Notes: generated by a model not told the origin, from the sequence alone. DNA of 64,000 nt from Monosiga brevicollis MX1 (GCF_000002865.3 NW_001865050.1:212598-276597); one strand, 5' to 3'. Numbered from the stretch's first letter, positions 35,650-51,623 are shown. Numbers and translations: made by a program.

Positions 35650-36990
35650 TCAAATGACATACACAATCGATGATGAGTGACTATACATGGATTCGTTTAC
35701 AGTAGTGGGGGCTCTTTGGCGAACAGGTCTCTTGCGCAGGCCGTCAGCGGCCCAAAAGTCAATCAGTGGGCAAGCGAGAGAGCTGAGAATGGAGCTTGCT
35801 GTTTTCGAAGAGCAAAAGGCCATTTGGCCAATGTTGTTGGGTATATGCAACGATTTCGGGCAGAAGTTTGGTGACCTGCGAACATACCATACCACTTTGA
35901 GCAAAACTTTGACAATCCAATAAAGGAGATAGGGGTGACGAGAGAGGTCGCAGGTGACCAACAAACCTGTTGTGGCTGTTGGACCAGGCCTCGACAACGA
36001 CCGGCAATCCATTCTGCAAAAATCGCCAGGTGAAGCTGAAAGAAGAGCATGAGTCTGCCTTCATGGCGCATTGTGAATGGAAACAGCGCAGGATTGGCGT
36101 GGCGCTACCTTGGCCAGCATCAAGTTGTCACTTGGCACGCAGGCAAACAGGTACACGAAGCTGTAGGTTTTGGGCGAAACGCAATGAAGTTGTGCCGGCA
36201 CCTCGGTGTTTCAGCCCCACAGCTCTTCCAAGCGACATGTGCAGCGAATCAAGCGATCAGAAAGCACCTGCCAACACTGGTCCAGGCCAAGGCCAGCTCC
36301 TCGCCTCCTTCAGCTGCGGCGTCAAGCCTAACGTTTTAGCATTTATTGAACGGATCAGTGGGAACCTACGTGCGCAAAGGTTTGGCTTGCAGCGAGGCAG
36401 GGCTTACCGACACAGGCCCGCTAGCGTCGTACTGGATTGAACAGCAAAGCACAACATTCCACAGGCCAAGGGTGAAAGTGAGGACAGTCGCTCGATGTGA
36501 GTCAGGTTGGCGCAACGCAGGCATTGGCGGCCGGGCAGAAATGCATTTGAGCGTACCGATTTGAGGTTTTGGCTAAACATGACCACTCAAAACGGTGAGC
36601 CTCAACAACAGCCCCAATAATCTGAGTTCCATCGATCAGAGCGGCAGCAGTCGGTGCATGAGGAAAGCCGCAGCACACTTCTTGTGCAAATCTTGCACAA
36701 ATGCCTCTTACTTCAGCTTGCTGCAAATCTTGGCGCGTACGCTGAAGCTCGACCTCAATGTCCTCCGTTTGCACAGTCTACGACCGTACCAAAATCAATT
36801 GCAGATGAGAAGAGTCAAGCGCCCCCCGCCGCACACTCGATTGCGCACCTTTGCAGCGCCATGGTACGTCTCCCAGAGCAAAACGTCGAATCCATCCAGC
36901 TCCTCGTGCGGCTGCACGATCCCAAACGCCAACACCATCCTGATCCAACGCTGCGCTGCAAAGTCGCCCCTCCAGATGGGTGCCCCGCTG
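35650..36990 (-). CDS. Small longin-like protein, possibly AP-5 sigma subunit
   Basis: Minus-strand exons with consistent character: an N-terminal segment [20 protein letters not shown] (start at about 36984), a short exon [10 protein letters not shown], a segment ending [20 protein letters not shown] (about 36415-36480), then [19 protein letters not shown] joined to [20 protein letters not shown], and the final exon 35650-35875 beginning [20 protein letters not shown]. The hydrophobic N-terminal strand followed by NL-x-LAK and a helix is what longin-type adaptor sigma chains look like, and the spacing and the [11 protein letters not shown] stretch recall AP5S1, a late-endosomal adaptor subunit. 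This is pattern memory, not a profile match, and the internal exon joins near 36250-36480 are unsettled. It converges on the IP3-receptor gene, stop codons 169 bases apart. Confidence 0.4.
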
Positions 36991-37067
36991 CACGACTGGG
37001 ACAACTGTTGGTGTACACGCTCGGGCCTCAAAATTTTAAAAATTGCGAGCACACATGAGGATTCTCT

Positions 37068-37175
37068 GTTTTCTGTCTCTCTGCTGTCTGTCTCTGTCTC
37101 TCTCTGTCTCTCTCTCTGTCTCTGTCTCTGGCTCTCTCTCTCTGTCTCTGTCTCTGTCTCTGTCTCCTGTCTCTG

Positions 37176-37208
<33 letters not shown>

Positions 37209-37273
37209 GTCTCTGTCTGTCTGTCTCTGTCTCTATCTCTGTCTCTCTCTCTCTGTCTCGCTCTCTCTCTCTC
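37068..37273. repeat. (CTCTGT)n simple repeat
   Basis: CTCTGTCT units similar in sequence to the repeat at 21291-21575, in DNA between the minus-strand longin-like gene and RSPRY1. Confidence 0.95.
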
Positions 37274-37482
37274 AGAAATATTATGATGGAGGGGTCGATT
37301 TTATTTTACCCAGTACGAGTCGAGTGACGCAACAGCAACAGCATCATCAGGTTCGGCATCACTGGGGGCGGGAAGGGCAGTAGCTGGGGGCGCTTTGAGG
37401 CGCTTGGGCATTACCGCTGGGCCTGGGGATTGGGATTGGATGTATGCGGTTCTGCCTCGCGTTTGTGATCTGCCTGTCTGCC

Positions 37483-37528
<46 letters not shown>

Positions 37529-37782
37529 GTCTTTTTTTTTTTTTTTTTTGTTCTCACTTTGTTGTTTGCCAGCTTGCAGCAGCGCCGCACAAACAGGAGC
37601 AGGCAGCGTCGGCCTCTTGACGCACAGCCGACCATTGGGCTGACCCGCACCGACGCTGCAGCTGCAGGCACCAACCGCTTTCAATGTATACTGGCTACCT
37701 GCACACCCACACATGCCTGCCGTCAACGCCCCATACGCACCCAATCTCTCACGATCTGATGGCTTGTGGCTGTGCATCTCAG
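37274..37782. other. Upstream region of RSPRY1 with a (CTGT)n tract
   Basis: Includes (CTGT)n at about 37467-37528 followed by a T run to about 37549. An initial RSPRY1 exon carrying the start codon must lie in or before this stretch: exon 37783-37874 begins in phase 2. ATG at 37759 is in a different frame, so I could not fix the start. Confidence 0.5.
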
Positions 37783-41342
<3,560 letters not shown>

Positions 41343-41628
41343 CAAAGGGAATAATCTTATAATTCCGAACACTGTCATCGTTCATTGCCTTTTCTCGCCT
41401 GCTGTTTGCCGAGGGCACATGCACAGACGCACGCATGACGGTCATGCCGAGCTTGATGCCGCGATTCATCTTCTAACGCATATTTTTCATTATCAATTAC
41501 ATTCTATGCTCGAAGAATCTGCTCTTATTTTGTACAAGTGATGGGGTCAGAAACGGAATGATGAAGATGCATCCCAACACTGTTTTTACATGATGAGAAT
41601 GACTATGGCTAAGATATCGGGCAAAAGT

Positions 41629-44600
41629 TCACAGATCATCACATGTACAAGCTGCCTCTGCATCACACGATGCAAGCTCGATGGTGCAGTCCTCTGTAAC
41701 GAGCCCAACCAACGCGCTGACGTTGGTCAGTGCCGTGTTACGAATATCAAGTTCTCCAACATAAGTCAGCGAGGCCAGACTTGAAATGTCGGTCAGCTCA
41801 GGAAGGTTGTACAATGTTAACTCTTGAAGGGACGCAACCGGGCCCAGCCCTGCCGTGGTTGTTAGCTTGGCCAGAGATCGCAATTCAAGGCGATCACCAA
41901 TTGTCAAGACTGCATCCAAACCAGCAAGGGTGCTGATTTTGCCGCAATAGCGCACCCTGAGACCTTCACTCACATGGGTCAGGGAGGAAAGACCGGCCAA
42001 GCTGGTCAAGGCAGAATGCGAAGAAATTTCCAGCGAACCGCCAATAAAGGTCAAAGCCTCTAAACCTGATAGACTTTGCAAATTGTTGGACTTTAATGTC
42101 ACTGAGTTCTTGATGTAAGAGAGGCTATCTAAGCCATGCAGGCTAGGCAGCAAAGTGTTGCCGCTGATCAACAGCCCGTGCACGGCTGTTAATATGCTTA
42201 AGGTTGCAAGCGCATTAGCATCGGCATTGCATGTAGAGCTTGCAAAATTTTCAAAGGAAAGTGAACCCAGAACTTCACGTCGTCCTTGCAGCAGCGCCAC
42301 GGCTGGCGCAAGGTCGTCTGCGGTTCGACAATATACGCTCCTCGGGTATATTGGTGCTACTGTTGTTGTGGTGGTAGTCGACGTCGATGTCGAGGTTGTC
42401 GAGGTTGTCGAGGTTGTTGTCGAAGTGGTGCGCGCCTCCAAGCCTATGCTGGCACACGTGCAGTCATCACATTTGGGATTGTGTGCAATGATGCACTTGC
42501 CCGTGACCGAAACACCAGCCAGTGCTTCAATCGATGTGAGCGCGGCATTGTTGAGAATTTTGAGGTCACCGTCAATCCGCAATGTTGATGCGGATAGCCC
42601 ATGCAGCGTTGTCAGCCCATTCATCTGCTCCAAAATGAACGAGCCGACACTTTGCAACTGCTCAAGTGGCTCCAGACTGGAGATAGCCGGCTGCCATCGT
42701 AACTCAAGGTCCCCTTCCACAATTTTCAAATCGGCAAATGCGGAAAACACAGTAGCTGGCATGTTACAGCCATTGACCAAGATGATGGAGCCAGATAGCA
42801 CATCCAATCCCAGTGCCATATATCGCACCCCGGCCAAGGCCAATGCATTGTTGCAGTAGATGGGACCCACGCGTTCGAGTAGTGAAGTCGTTGAGGTGCT
42901 CGTGGTGGATGTGGTTGAGGTTGTGCTCGTGGGTCCAATCAGATTGATTGCATCGCAAGAACATACTCCAATGCAAGAGGGCAGCGAGGCCGTGTCAATC
43001 TCGCATGCCCCTAGCACGGTAATGCCTTCCAAGGCGGCGAGCGAAGTCAAAGCTGGTAGCTGCTCAATCACTATGCGTCCACCGACCACCAACTGGGTCC
43101 CATGCAAGCCACTCAAATTGTGCAAAGACGACATAGAAGAGATCTTGAGGTCTCCACCGACATATTGTAAGCTATCCAATCCCCTGAGAGTTGTAAGTGC
43201 AGGTTGCTGTGTAACATACAACCCACCACTAATCTCACGCAGCTCGGAAAAGTATCCGAGAACCTTTGAGGTTGCAAAGCAAAAATCGACAAATTGCAGT
43301 GAACCTTCGAGATAGCGTGTATAAATCAAGATGCTAGCAAAAGCGTTGTGGTAAGCCACTGAAGAGCACTTTATGTCGGCCTGCAATGTATCATCGACGC
43401 TAGTAGTGATTGACGTTGTTGAAGCTGTCCAGCTAATTGAAGACGAGGAGGTCGCTGGGGGAGACACTGTGGCTGAGCTTGTTGGGCTTGTTGAGCTTGT
43501 TGAAGAGGTGGAGGTGAATGAGGTGCTTGAGGTGGTTGAAGTGCTTGAGGTGCTCGAGCTTGTTGAGGTGCTTGTTGAGCTTGTTGAGCTTGTTGAAGAG
43601 GTGGATGTGGTAGAGGTGGTTGAAGTGCTAGAAGTGCTCGAGGTGCTTGAGCTTGTTGGGGTTGAAGTACTTGAAGACGACGAGCTTGTTGAGGTGGTTG
43701 GAGTGCTTGAAGACGACGAGCTAGTTGAGGTGGTTGGAGTGCTTGAGCTTGTTGTGGTGCTTGAGCTTGTTGTGGTTGAGGTGCTTGAGGTGCTTGAGCT
43801 TGTTGAGGAGGTGGAGGTGCTTGAAGACGACGAGCTTGTTGAGGTGCTTGAGGTCCTTGAGGTCCTTGTCGAGGTGCTTGATGACGATGATCCTGTTGAG
43901 CTTGTGGAAGTCGTGGAGCTTGTTGAAGACGACGAGCTTGTCGAGGTGGTTGAAGACGACGAGCTTGTTGAAGACGACGAGCTTGTTGAGCTTGTCGATC
44001 TTGTCGAGCTTGTCGAGCTTGTTGAGCTTGTTGAGCTTGTCGAGGTGGTTGAGCTGGATGAGCTTGTTGAGCTTGTCGAAGTGGTTGAGCTGGATGAGCT
44101 TGTCGAGCTTGTCGAGCTTGTCGAGCTCGTTGAAGACGACGAGCTTGTCGAGGTGGTTGAAGACGACGAACTTGTTGAGCTTGTGGAGCTTGTGGAGCTC
44201 GTTGAAGATGACGAGCTTGTTGAGCTTGTTGAGCTTGATGAGCTTGTTGAGCTTGTTGAGCTTGATGAGCTTGTTGGGCTTGTTGAGCTTGTCGAGCTTG
44301 TCGAGCTTGTTGAGCTTGTTGAGCTTGATGAGCTTGATGAGCTTGTTGAGCTTGTCGAGCTTGTCGAGCTTGTGGAGCTCGTTGAAGACGACGAGCTTGT
44401 TGAGCTTGTTGAGCTTGATGAGCTTGTTGAGCTTGTTGAGCTTGATGAGCTTGCTGGGCTTGATGAGCTTGATGAGCTTGATGAGCTTGTTGAGCTTGTT
44501 GAGCTTGTCGAGCTTGTCGAGCTTGTGGAGCTCGTTGAAGACGACGAGCTTGTCGAGGTGGTTGAAGACGACGAGCTTGTTGAGCTTGTCGAGCTTGTCG

Positions 44601-47379
44601 AGCTTGTTGAGCTTGTTGAGCTTGATGAGCTTGATGAGCTTGTTGAGCTTGTGGAGCTTGTTGAGCTTGTTGAGCTTGATGAGCTTGATGAGCTTGTTGA
44701 GCTTGTCGAGCTTGTCGAGCTTGTCGAGCTTGTGGAGCTTGATGAGCTTGTCGAGCTTGTGGAGCTTGTGGAGCTCGTTGAAGACGACGAGCTTGTCGAG
44801 GTGGTTGAAGACGACGAGCTTGTTGAGCTTGTCGAGCTTGTCGAGCTTGTCGAGCTTGTTGAGCTTGTTGAGCTTGATGAGCTTGATGAGCTTGTTGAGC
44901 TTGTCGAGCTTGTCGAGCTTGTGGAGCTTGTTGAGCTTGATGAGCTTGTTGAGCTTGTCGAGCTTGTCGAGCTTGTCGAGGTGGTTGAAGACGACGAGCT
45001 TGTCGAGGTGGTTGAAGACGACGAGCTTGTTGAGCTTGTCGATCTTGTCGAGCTTGTTGAGCTTGTCGATCTTGTCGAGCTTGTTGAGCTTGTCGAGCTT
45101 GTCGAGCTTGTTGAGCTTGTTGAGCTTGTTGAGCTTGTTGAGCTTGATGAGCTTGATGAGCTTGTTGAGCTTGTTGAGCTTGTCGAGCTTGTCGAGCTTG
45201 TTGAGCTTGTTGAGCTTGTTGAGCTTGTTGAGCTTGTTGAGCTTGTTGAGCTTGATGAGCTTGATGAGCTTGATGAGCTTGTTGAGCTTGATGAGCTTGT
45301 TGAGCTTGATGAGCTTGTTGAGCTTGTCGAGCTTGTCGAGCTTGTCGAGCTTGTTGAGCTCGTTGAAGACGACGAGCTTGTCGAGGTGGTTGAAGACGAC
45401 GAACTTGTTGAAGACGACGAACTTGTTGAGCTTGTGGAGCTTGTGGAGCTCGTTGAAGATGACGAGCTTGTTGAGCTTGTTGAGCTTGATGAGCTTGTTG
45501 AGCTTGTTGAGCTTGTTGAGCTTGTCGAGCTTGTTGAGCTTGTTGAGCTTGATGAGCTTGATGAGCTTGTTGAGCTTGTCGAGCTTGTCGAGCTTGTGGA
45601 GCTCGTTGAAGACGACGAACTTGTCGAGGTGGTTGAAGACGACGAGCTTGTTGCATTGACTGAAAGTGCTGCCATCGCGATAAAAATATCATATTGTCCT
45701 AGAGAGCCATAATCAGAGGCATACGAGTCTGGATCGCCCACACCCTGAATTTCCACGTAGAACGTTTCTGCTGATTTGTTAGTATCAAACCACAGGAGAA
45801 CGTAAGTTTGGTCGCTGGGGTTGTCGACGGTTAGCACATTCCCACTCTCATCTAATAGGCGCAGTCCAATGTCCAAATTGTTGCCTGCTGTTTCTGTTGC
45901 AGAATACCATGGTTTGGCAAGCACGGTGATAGTGCTTGAGGCAGAGGCCACAAATGACCAAACATCCACGTCAGTGCGGGATGAGATGATACCCGAAGCG
46001 ACTGCATTGTAGCTATCGAGACGAGTGCACGAGGCTGCTGTGGCTGGAGTGTCACCAGCTTCATCAACACGAACAGGAACCAGGCTCCCAATGATGGCCA
46101 CGTCATCTTCCAGGTTGGTCGGATTGACGATGTTCTCGCCGTTCTCCCATTGGGTTACGCTATTATAATAGCCTGTGCCCATAATTGGGCCCCAGCTGGT
46201 TGGATCGGTGGGATCGCGATCGCCACCATAGTATGTTGAGTTTCCTGCACCGTCGTGCAATAGTCCGAAATTGTGTCCCACCTCGTGGCTTGTGGCTTCG
46301 GCGGTAAAGGACGCGAGGTTGGCCAGGCGATTGTAGTAAATCAGGGCCGGAGCATACACTGTTTGGTAGTTACTGTAACCATAAACATCCGTATAAGCCA
46401 CGCCACCAATACTCAACGAGCCGTAAGGCATGTACTCATTTGTGGTCGTGGTTGTGCGGGTGATTAAAGCATGTGCGGTGAAGGGTGTGAAGGTCGCAGG
46501 TTCAATCGTTGTCACATCTATCTGCCATGGCGCAAAATCCTCGGCCACGCGCGCCCAAACGCTTGTGATAAAGTCTTGCTCGGCACTGGAGAAGCTTTCA
46601 AAGTCATTGTCCAAGGAGAACGCGTAGGCACTGAATGCTCCCCAAGCGGAATCCGAAGTCGTGTTATGACCATTGAAATCAAGGTACAAAACATAAGGAG
46701 AGCCAGGAAGCGAGGACAGCAAAGGAATGCCTAAAGATTTGGGTTTGAGTTGATCAGAAAAAGAAAGCAAAATGAGGATTGACCATCGCCAAATAAATTG
46801 GCAAGGCTGTAAGAGTGAGCTCATAGATCCAGGGAAACAACTCTTTGCTGAAACAACCTGCGGCATCAAATTCCGTAGCCACGGCATCAGAAGCTGCTCT
46901 TCGAACTATGTGTTGGTGTGCCGCTGCAGCATTGATCTCAGCCTCAGTGGGCCCATTGTCCAAAACAAGAATCTAGAGCACACACTCTTTGATGAGCCAA
47001 ACATGGAGCAAAGCAAAAAATCTGTGAACAGGTGTTGCAAGGAACACACCATGCCATTTGCATCAAAGTCGATGGATTGAACATCGTCACAGGTAGTATT
47101 GGTTTTGTGAAAAAATCGGCTGACTCGAGTTCGAGCCTCTAGAGTCAAAGTTGGGAAATACTCTACAACATGTGAGTTGTAGCAACCCACGTATTTTTCG
47201 GGTAGCTTTGGATCCGAGTTGTCGTGCTGTTCGCGACTAGGCTCGACACTGGACGCCGACGCAAGCGGGGAGCGAGGCATAGGTGCAGCCTCGACGCCTT
47301 GATGGGCCATGCACAAGGCCAAAGCCAAGATTATCAGCCCGCCCATGACGCACGCCCGAAACGCTTGTTCCACAGACAT
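41629..47379 (-). CDS. Secreted metzincin metalloprotease with giant Ser/Thr linker and L-domain-like repeats
   Basis: Minus-strand exons 47050-47379, about 46784-46972 and about 41629-46730; the last join is off by one base in my reading, so that boundary needs care. Signal peptide: VMGGLIILALALCMAHQGVE. The catalytic domain carries HEVGHNFGLLHD (about 46252-46287) and a downstream Met-turn PIMGTGY, the metzincin HExxHxxGxxHD arrangement with all three zinc histidines present. A beta-sandwich-like segment follows (TDVDVWSFVASASSTITVLA), as in bacterial and protist proteases with pre-peptidase C-terminal domains. About 700 residues of SST/SSS repeats come next, then at least three repeats resembling receptor L-domain leucine-rich folds (LTTLRGLDSLQYVGGDLKI, LASLTYVGELDI), separated by Thr/Ser linkers. 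Total about 1870 residues. Likely an O-glycosylated secreted protease; substrate unknown. Confidence 0.82.
43440..45660 (-). repeat. Coding Ser/Thr-linker repeat (AGC/TCA/ACA-type units)
   Basis: About 2.2 kb of 9- and 12-base units that read GAGCTTGTT, GAGCTTGTC or GAGCTTGAT on the plus strand and Ser-Ser-Thr on the coding minus strand. Interspersed GAAGACGACGAGCTTGTCGAGGTGG-type blocks mark higher-order duplications. No in-frame stop over the whole array implies selection on the minus-strand frame. Confidence 0.9.
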
Positions 47380-48482
47380 GACTGTGACTTTTGAACAGCA
47401 AGACGTCGTGCGCCTGGCCAGCCGCATGGTGCAAAAATAAAAAAATTAAAGGAGAGGGAGCGCGGGGTGAGTGTGCCTCGCTACAAATTGTTCAGCGACA
47501 ATGATAGACCAGAGCGGAACGCTGACTGTTGCTGACTACGCAAGCTTAAAAGAGGCAAAGCGTCGCCACGCACCTGCGAGTACAAGAGCTAGATGATCTG
47601 TGGCTCCGTTACCAAGTCGTCGTTTTCAACTTTTTTTTTTTTTTTCGCTGCTCGCGTGTGTACGGCGGGCGAGCTCTCGTGTTCGTGCTTGCCTCGGTAG
47701 AAGAAACTCACACGCGCCGTTGTACCAGCCCACACGTATGGTATGGTGGCAACGGCCGCCACCAGGCAGGGCTTCGTTGTCGCGCCGAGTCGGTGGCACA
47801 ACTCATATGATGCTCGTTTGGCTAAAACTAAAAAAAAAATGTAACTTAACGCACATCATCCCAAATTCACGCAATAAATGATGAACAATGTGACCCTACC
47901 ACGCTGTGAAACAAAGTCCCTGCTTTGCGCACCGGGGGTTGAGCTTCACGGAGCAGGCATGGGGCAAGTCGCCGAGTGTCTCCATCCAAACCTTGAAGAT
48001 ACCCCCCAGGACAAGAAGAGCTCAGCTCACCGCTCGCTGCACTCGGATGCCGTTGCCATACGCTTCGTCGTGCCATCGCCGGCACGTCATGTGTTTGACG
48101 CTGATGACGTCAACTGTGTGTTCGTTGTGTCGCAATCGTCACAAATTTGCTGACATGCGAGTGAAAAACTTGATTGATGGCGAACCTTGTTGTTTTCAAA
48201 AAAGTGGTTTGGGCTTGTGATGATCACTCAATCAATTCCAAAGCGCCAAGACGAACAAATCAAGCTTGGGACAGAGGACGAGGAGGGACCTGACTGTGCA
48301 CAAGGTAAGGGCTAGACGAGCGTAAATGTGGGATGCAAGAAGAAAGAAACAAAAAGGGCAAGGGTAAAACATGCTTGGGTTGCAATCTGCAAACTCTGTG
48401 AGCATGGAAAAAAAAAGAAAGAAAAAACTAAGATACGATACACGCACAAAATCAGAAGCTTCAGGGAATGAACATCGATCGA
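47380..48482. other. Intergenic region between the protease and the NKAIN-like gene
   Basis: Protease promoter/5' UTR on one side and the 3' UTR of the NKAIN-like gene on the other. A T run is at 47631-47645. No coding segment is supported. Confidence 0.45.
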
Positions 48483-50929
48483 CTAAATGGTGGACTCGGC
48501 CGTGCCATCTGCAGCATCGTCGTGCATTTGAATATACATCATCGGTCCATGGGTTGGAGGAGGACGAAGCGGCTGGTTTTTATCAAGCTGCGATTCCATG
48601 GCAACATCCGTGGGCTGGTCGTGCCTTGTGTCGAGGGGTGGCTCGTTGATGCCAGCGTGATGGTCCTTTTGAAAGGCTGGCGGTAAATTGACGACAACGT
48701 CACTATCGGAATCGGAAGATTCAACGATGTGCACCTCGGTCGAATACTTCCGTGCGGAAGGCACCGTCATGGCTGCGCTTTCACGTGACGCCGTTGGCTG
48801 CGAAGGTTGCCCATTTTCAATCTGCACATCTCTTGTCACGCGGCGGCGCTGTAGGCGTTTACCTTCTTCTTCATCGTCTGGGTCAGAAGGCTCGGGCGTC
48901 TCACCAATCTGATACAAGCTGCGCTGGGGTTGTCGGAGCAAGTGTGGAGACTGTGCGCTCTTCATGGAATGCTCATCATACGCAGGTGCTGGCAGGGAAG
49001 GCCGCATAGAAGGCGACGATCGTGAGGCTGCGCTCTCTGCGGTCAAGGCACTGACAGGGCTGTCCTGATACTCTCGAGATCCATCGGGCATGTGCAGAGG
49101 ATCGGGCGAGCGCCTGGAATCACTGTTCGTTGGAGAAGGCATACGAGGACGGCCTGCTGGTGGAGGCAAGAGTAGATTGTGGGAAGAACTGCGTCGCTCC
49201 ACGGGGGGCGGCGCCGCGTCAAAAGACATGTGTCTGCTCCGCGTTGAACCTGATCGAGAGCGAGAGGAAATGCTGCGCGCTGAGCCGCGACGTTCGCGGC
49301 GCGAGTAGGATAGAGACTCCATCGAGCCACGACGATCTGGTGGCAGATATTGCTCAGTGGCACGCCGACGACGCTCTCCCACGCTCGCGATTTGAATTTG
49401 AGATTGCCTTCGATACCCCGGGAGCATAGGGTTGGACAGAGATTCACGACGCGCCTCTGGTGGGAGAAGATCGCGGGATGAGCGGCGCGGCGCAAGGAGC
49501 ATCAGATCGCGAGATGAGCGGCGCTCCGGCATCTGAGGCAAGTCTTCAAAAGACACGCTGCGGCGGCGTTCAGTGCCTGGTGGCCCCAAGTTGTAGTGGT
49601 AGCCGTCAAGATCAAGAGTATCAAAATGCTGCGACCGACGACGTTGAGTATCGTAAGACGATCCACGCCGTTGCTCAGGTGCGTAATAAGATGAGGAGCC
49701 GCGCCGATCAGCGGCATTGAAGGTATTGGAGGGGTATGCAGCTAGAAGACTGCCACTTGATGCTCGGCGGTCTGCCAAGGGAGGGCCTACGCTAAAGGTG
49801 GAGCTGCGACGCCCGTGGGGTTGCTGATAGTGTTGCTGGTGATGGCTTCCACTGGCTAGACTCCACGACGACCCGCGTCGAGAATCAACACCTAGCATAG
49901 CCTCAGAGGTGCGGCGAGTTCTGTCACGAGCTGCCGCTGCTCGCTCCGTTGTTGGCGCGTCCTCCCGATGGGTGATGATGTCGCCTGTTTCTTCATCAAC
50001 CATGATATTGTATCGGGATGCAGCTTGTCCCAGCGCCAGACCTTCGTTGGTGGCAGAGTGACGGCGGGTTGCCCCGTATTGGTAAGATTCGTAGCCAGGA
50101 AAGTTGACTACGTCAAGCGAAAAAAAAACATTGGTATGTGAGCTGTGATGGCCGGCGAAAAGTGAAGTGGGCGAGCGCGAGCAAGGCAGCATGCGCAGAA
50201 GTGGCACTTACAATCGTGAAGCTCGACGTAGTAGCAGTACATTAACCAGGCAAATACTGCAACGAGAACCTGGTCAACGAGATGGACATGCAAGGTCAGT
50301 ATTGCCCTGCCCAAAAGAAAGTGACCGGTAAAGATCGCGAGGACGAACGAGGGCTTACACCAATGGCCACGACGATCGAGGTCACTACAATATTGATGGT
50401 ATCAATCGAAACGTCGCTATCTAGGTTGCGCTCCAAAAAGGTGTTGTCGCTGTCGCGACCGTTCAGGGCAAACAAATTGCTAAAGAGCATTCAGATGGTC
50501 ACATGAGCCAGCGTGCGATGCGATAATAAGCCGGGCGTGCTGCACTTGGCTCGACAGGGATAATAGCAAGGGGACAGGTAACTGGAGCAAAAGTCAAAGA
50601 GCCACTTGGTCAGCAACGTACTCGGGCAGTGTGTAAGCCCCCGCATAATGCATGAGTAGCATGGTGTTCCACGCGACCCAAATGAGTTGCCATACGGCAA
50701 ACTATTGGTAGCAAATCAGAGCAAGCACGATGAGTTGTTATGTGCCTTGCTTTTGCCAACAATCACTTCACGCCACCAAATTCTGACGTACGCCCAAGAA
50801 TATGCCAACGCTGTAGCAGCACAGTCCACTGAGACCAATGCAGAGGAACACGATGCAGAAGATATCATAAATAACGAGCACGTAAAGTTTGCCCATAGCC
50901 GAGAGGCAAAGACGCGTCACGGCCATAAT
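48483..50929 (-). CDS. NKAIN-like four-helix membrane protein with long Arg/Ser tail (5' end missing)
   Basis: Minus-strand exons 50792-50929, 50622-50701, a short exon near 50543-50604, 50359-50479, 50212-50269 and 48483-50107. Membrane segments: VLVIYDIFCIVFLCIGLSGL; FAVWQLIWVAWNTMLLMHYA; IVVTSIVVAIG-VLVAVFAWLMYCYYVE. The second matches the AVWLVLWVTWN block of the Na,K-ATPase-interacting NKAIN family, and the last is followed by FNFPGYESYQYGAT, matching the FDSYGYQ end of animal NKAINs. Animal proteins stop soon after; this one continues for about 530 residues rich in Arg, Ser, Pro and His, with about 17 RRxS/RRxT motifs. The N-terminal first helix exon was not found. Role by family: partner of the Na,K-ATPase beta subunit at the plasma membrane, poorly understood even in animals. 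Confidence 0.72.
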
Positions 50930-51623
50930 CTAGGTGAAGACAAGGCGGAAAACCAAATGAGATCATATCGAGCGACGAATGGGCGAGATAGCAGGGCGCG
51001 CAGGGCGCAGAACCATTGTTCATTTCCAAACGGGCAAACGGTGATGACGCACGGCTTGCAGAAACGTGAAGAAGGAAAAGGAGTTTTGATAAAACTGTTC
51101 ACACCCCATCGCGCTGGTTATGGTGTAAGGACACTCGCAACTGTCACTTCAACTTGCATGCGAGGCAACACGTGATGATACAGCTGCGAGATCTGTAACA
51201 GGAAGGAAGGAGCGACCAGCGCGCGGTGCCCGCCTGTTCAGATCCCTTGGCGCTTGCACAGGCAACTGGAAGGGCTCAGTAGCTGACTGACGCTCCGGCT
51301 AGAGCTCAAGCGTCGTTGAGAATGGCATGGGGCATGACGAGACTAATAGCAAGTGCCAGGACCTCGACCTCGAGCTCTTTGCAGAAGAGCGCAGTTCTGA
51401 ACACAAAAAATCAAGAGGCATCGAGCAGCTGCGGGTAAGATGGCCAGGAGATGGCAGTCACATCCCATGGCAAAGCACCAAATCGAAGCTGCTCACTGGC
51501 ACAAAGAGCAAAGGTGTTTGTACCGTGTACAAGACGAACGTACCACCCCCGCGTGCAGCAACAAGGTAGACCAAAAAAAAAAAAAAAAGAGGCGCTATTG
51601 TGCCGTAGTGTGTGACAGGTGTC

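Noticed and set aside
36595-37383. 262-residue plus-strand frame
   Set aside because: Half of it is CTCTGT repeat, and the other half is antisense to the more convincing minus-strand longin-like exons.
43371-45712. Plus-strand frames of 779 and 644 residues (Glu-Leu-Val and Leu-Ser repeats) and another minus frame of 773 residues (Gln-Ala-Arg)
   Set aside because: Shadows of the Ser/Thr-coding repeat; only the minus-strand Ser/Thr frame continues into conserved protease and L-domain sequence on both sides.
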